This document shows positions 33,892 to 35,739 of a stretch of 35,739 nucleotides of DNA, one piece after another. Every line of letters begins with the position of its first letter. The stretch's first letter is position 1. The notes under the pieces are model-generated. The model saw nothing but the letters and a program-made list of their open reading frames with translations, was not told where the DNA came from and searched no databases. Source of the stretch: Clostridia bacterium (GTDB lineage: Bacteria > Bacillota > Clostridia > Oscillospirales > Acutalibacteraceae); the NCBI GenBank assembly GCA_900752115.1, contig CAADUC010000018.1, positions 1 through 35,739 on the forward strand, read 5' to 3'. The translations under genes were made by a program, and so were the position numbers.

Positions 33892-34644
33892 ATGATCGTT
33901 CTGAAAACCAGCCGTGAACTCTCTGCGATGAGAGCTGCCGGCAGAATTTCCTCCCGTGCGCTCCGCTTGGCTGGGGAGGCGGTTGAGCCCGGTGTTTCCA
34001 CCTGGGAGATCGACCGCATGGTTCGCCGCTACATCGAGGAACAGGGCGCTGTCCCTACCTTCCTCGGGTACGGCGGGTTCCCCGCAAGCAGCTGCATTTC
34101 CGTGAACAACGTGGTGATCCATGGCATACCGGGCAAGAAGATCATCCTCAAGCAGGGCGATATCGTGAGCATTGATATCGGCGCCACGTTTGAGGGCTTT
34201 GTGGGCGACAATGCATGGACGTTCCCGTGCGGGGACGTGTCCGAAGAGGCGCAGTCGCTGATGAATGCAACGCGCGAGGCTCTGTTCGAGGGCATCGCCG
34301 CCGCCAAAGCGGGCAACCGCATCGGCGATATCGGCAGCGCGGTGCAGCGGTATGTCGAAGCTCGCGGTTACTCCGTGGTACGAAGTTTTGTCGGCCACGG
34401 GGTAGGCGCGAAGATGCATGAGGACCCTGCGGTCCCGAATTACGGCACGCCCGGAAGGGGCGTGCGCCTGTTGCCGGGCATGACCATCGCCATCGAACCG
34501 ATGATCAACGAGGGCGTGAAAGAGGTGCAGACCCTGAAAGACGGGTGGACCACCGTGACGGCAGACGGCAAGCTTTCCGCTCATTTCGAGCATACTGTTG
34601 CGGTTACCCCGGACGGCCCTGTCATTTTGACGCTGCCGGATTGA
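33892..34644 (+). CDS. map: Type I methionine aminopeptidase
   Basis: A 250-residue enzyme removing N-terminal Met from new proteins. Metal ligands Asp95, Asp106, His169, Glu202 and Glu233 and the substrate His77 and His176 are present. No SEC-C or N-terminal extension. The ATG at 33892 is chosen because it lies 4 nt after adk; upstream in-frame starts are inside adk. The ribosome site is weak (AAGGCG), so it may depend on coupling. Confidence 0.97.
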   Translation: MIVLKTSRELSAMRAAGRISSRALRLAGEAVEPGVSTWEIDRMVRRYIEEQGAVPTFLGYGGFPASSCISVNNVVIHGIPGKKIILKQGDIVSIDIGATFEGFVGDNAWTFPCGDVSEEAQSLMNATREALFEGIAAAKAGNRIGDIGSAVQRYVEARGYSVVRSFVGHGVGAKMHEDPAVPNYGTPGRGVRLLPGMTIAIEPMINEGVKEVQTLKDGWTTVTADGKLSAHFEHTVAVTPDGPVILTLPD

Positions 34645-34654
34645 GAGGGACGCA

Positions 34655-34921
34655 ATGGATTTTGTAAGAGGGCTTGTAGTCCGCGCGGCGGCGGGGCGCG
34701 ATAAGGACGGTTTTTTCACCGTTCTCTCGGCTGAAAACGGCTACGCCGTCATTTGTGACGGAAAGCGCCGCAGCCTCTCGCACCCGAAGCGGAAAAACCA
34801 GAAACACCTTTTTTCCACCGCCGTCGTGCTGGGCGAAGGTTCATTGCAGACTAACCGTGAGATCAGGAAGGCGCTGGCCGCCGCGAGAGGCGCTTGCCTT
34901 CCGGATGAAGGAGGCTTTTGA
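34655..34921 (+). CDS. KOW domain-containing RNA-binding protein
   Basis: An 88-residue protein with an N-terminal KOW-like fold (VRGLVVRAAAGRDKDGFFTV, then VICDGKRRSLSHPKRKNQKH), like the L14e/KOW proteins found between map and infA in Clostridia and Bacilli. The family probably binds RNA or the ribosome, but its role is not settled. Its stop abuts the infA start (TGA-ATG). Conserved position supports it being real. Confidence 0.9.
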   Translation: MDFVRGLVVRAAAGRDKDGFFTVLSAENGYAVICDGKRRSLSHPKRKNQKHLFSTAVVLGEGSLQTNREIRKALAAARGACLPDEGGF

Positions 34922-35140
34922 ATGTCGAAACAGGACGTAATTGAGACTGAGGGGACCGTTGTGGAGGCCCTGCCGAACGCCATGTTCATGGTGGAGCTTC
35001 CGAACAAGCACCAGATTCTGGCCCACATTTCCGGCAAGCTGCGTATGAACTTCATCCGCATCCTGCCCGGCGATAAGGTAACGATTGAGCTTTCTCCTTA
35101 CGATCTTACCCGCGGGCGCATTACCTGGCGTTCCAAATAA
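34922..35140 (+). CDS. infA: Translation initiation factor IF-1
   Basis: A 72-residue S1-like OB-fold factor ([20 protein letters not shown] to [15 protein letters not shown]). It occupies the 30S A site during initiation. It starts immediately after the upstream stop; GGAGG lies about 10 nt before. Confidence 0.98.
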   Translation: MSKQDVIETEGTVVEALPNAMFMVELPNKHQILAHISGKLRMNFIRILPGDKVTIELSPYDLTRGRITWRSK

Positions 35141-35147
35141 TAATGGG

Positions 35148-35172
35148 GAAGGCCGTGCATGTTACGGCCTTC
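35148..35172 (+). promoter_or_regulatory. Hairpin between infA and rpmJ
   Basis: GAAGGCCGT (35148-35156) pairs with ACGGCCTTC (35164-35172). No T tract follows, so it is likely an mRNA structure; it lies in the 67-nt spacer before rpmJ. Confidence 0.45.
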
Positions 35173-35207
35173 ATGCTGACAATACCGTTCCTAAGGAGGG
35201 CGCACAA

Positions 35208-35321
35208 ATGAAAGTAAGACCTTCTGTCAAGAAGATTTGCGAAAAGTGCAAGATTATCAAGCGCAAGGGAAAAGTCATGGTCATCTGTGAGAATCCCAAG
35301 CACAAGCAGCGCCAGGGTTAA
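35208..35321 (+). CDS. rpmJ: 50S ribosomal protein L36
   Basis: A 37-residue L36 ([20 protein letters not shown]). Zinc ligands Cys11, Cys14, Cys27 and His32 are present, so it is the zinc form. It starts at ATG 35208, about 9 nt after AAGGAGGG. Confidence 0.98.
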   Translation: MKVRPSVKKICEKCKIIKRKGKVMVICENPKHKQRQG

Positions 35322-35354
35322 GGCGCTTAGACACGATTTGGAGGTGCAACCAGT

Positions 35355-35723
35355 ATGGCGCGTATATCCGGTATCGACCTGCCCAGAGACAAGCGTATCG
35401 AAATCGCTCTGACCTACATTTACGGCATTGGCCGTAAAACCGCCACCGACATCTGCGCCGCGACCGGCGTCAACCCCGACGTCAGAGTGCGCGATCTCAG
35501 CGAGGACGACGCTGCGAAGCTCAGAGAATATATCGACCACAACTGCCGCGTGGAGGGCGACCTTCGCCGCGATGTGGCGTTCGACATCAAGAGACTCATT
35601 GAAATCGGTTCCTACCGTGGCCTGCGTCACCGCAAGGGCCTGCCGGTCAGAGGACAGCGTTCCAAGACCAACGCCCGTACCCGCAAGGGTCCCCGCAAGA
35701 CCATGGCCAACAAGAAGAAGTAA
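35355..35723 (+). CDS. rpsM: 30S ribosomal protein S13
   Basis: A 122-residue S13 ([21 protein letters not shown]-terminal tail [18 protein letters not shown]). It contacts the P-site tRNA and the intersubunit bridge. It starts at ATG 35355 after GGAGG. The window ends 16 bases after its stop with GGGAGGG, presumably the site for rpsK. Confidence 0.98.
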   Translation: MARISGIDLPRDKRIEIALTYIYGIGRKTATDICAATGVNPDVRVRDLSEDDAAKLREYIDHNCRVEGDLRRDVAFDIKRLIEIGSYRGLRHRKGLPVRGQRSKTNARTRKGPRKTMANKKK

Positions 35724-35739
35724 GTAGGGAGGGAATAAG

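Overview
The window looks like a chromosomal segment of a GC-rich, anaerobic gut Clostridia member, most likely Oscillospirales/Ruminococcaceae-like. The evidence is the Clostridia-type S10-spc ribosomal gene order with a KOW-domain gene between map and infA, zinc-type S14 and L36, a butyryl-CoA:acetate CoA-transferase, strong AGGAGG ribosome sites, frequent GTG/TTG starts and sigma-A-like promoters. The species cannot be named from sequence alone.

Left half (1-22184), accessory and metabolic genes. The window opens inside a GH109-like Gfo/Idh/MocA gene, followed by a GH2 LacZ-type beta-galactosidase. A minus-strand three-gene operon (7033 to 4153) encodes an HSL-type alpha/beta hydrolase, a condensation-domain-like acyltransferase and a zinc-ribbon membrane protein, all translationally coupled. 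Next come a divergent FMN-dependent alpha-hydroxy-acid oxidase homologue and, behind a near-consensus promoter, the terminal enzyme of butyrate formation. A GH42 beta-galactosidase with an intact zinc-binding cysteine set lies at 13095-15185. A GT2 glycosyltransferase overlaps a polytopic DUF6020-like membrane protein, and an RsiV-like lipoprotein ends this half.

The most interesting part is two ECF sigma factor operons of similar layout. In each, a sigma gene overlaps a gene for a single-pass membrane protein with a short basic cytoplasmic tail, the topology of an anti-sigma factor. In the first, the outside domain is a complete serpin with an inhibitory-type hinge. In the second, it contains an LCP (LytR-CpsA-Psr)-like domain whose usual Arg-Asp pair is replaced by Ser-Ser. 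Both operons have upstream TGTAA-N16/17-CGT elements expected of ECF autoregulation. I infer cell-surface stress sensing, with protease encounter in one case and envelope-polymer state in the other.

Right half (22185-35739), the S10-spc operon: rpsJ, rplC, rplD, rplW, rplB, rpsS, rplV, rpsC, rplP, rpmC, rpsQ, rplN, rplX, rplE, rpsN (zinc form), rpsH, rplF, rplR, rpsE, rpmD, rplO, secY, adk, map, a KOW gene, infA, rpmJ, rpsM, all on + and tightly packed. A promoter at 22363-22391 drives a leader of about 285 nt that carries a terminator-like hairpin before rpsJ, suggesting attenuation.

Non-coding signals include a candidate free-standing structured RNA at about 12768-13013, with its own extended -10 promoter and terminator, and a 109-nt inverted-repeat element at 15352-15460 with 17-nt perfect arms. 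No tRNA, rRNA, CRISPR array or insertion sequence was recognised.
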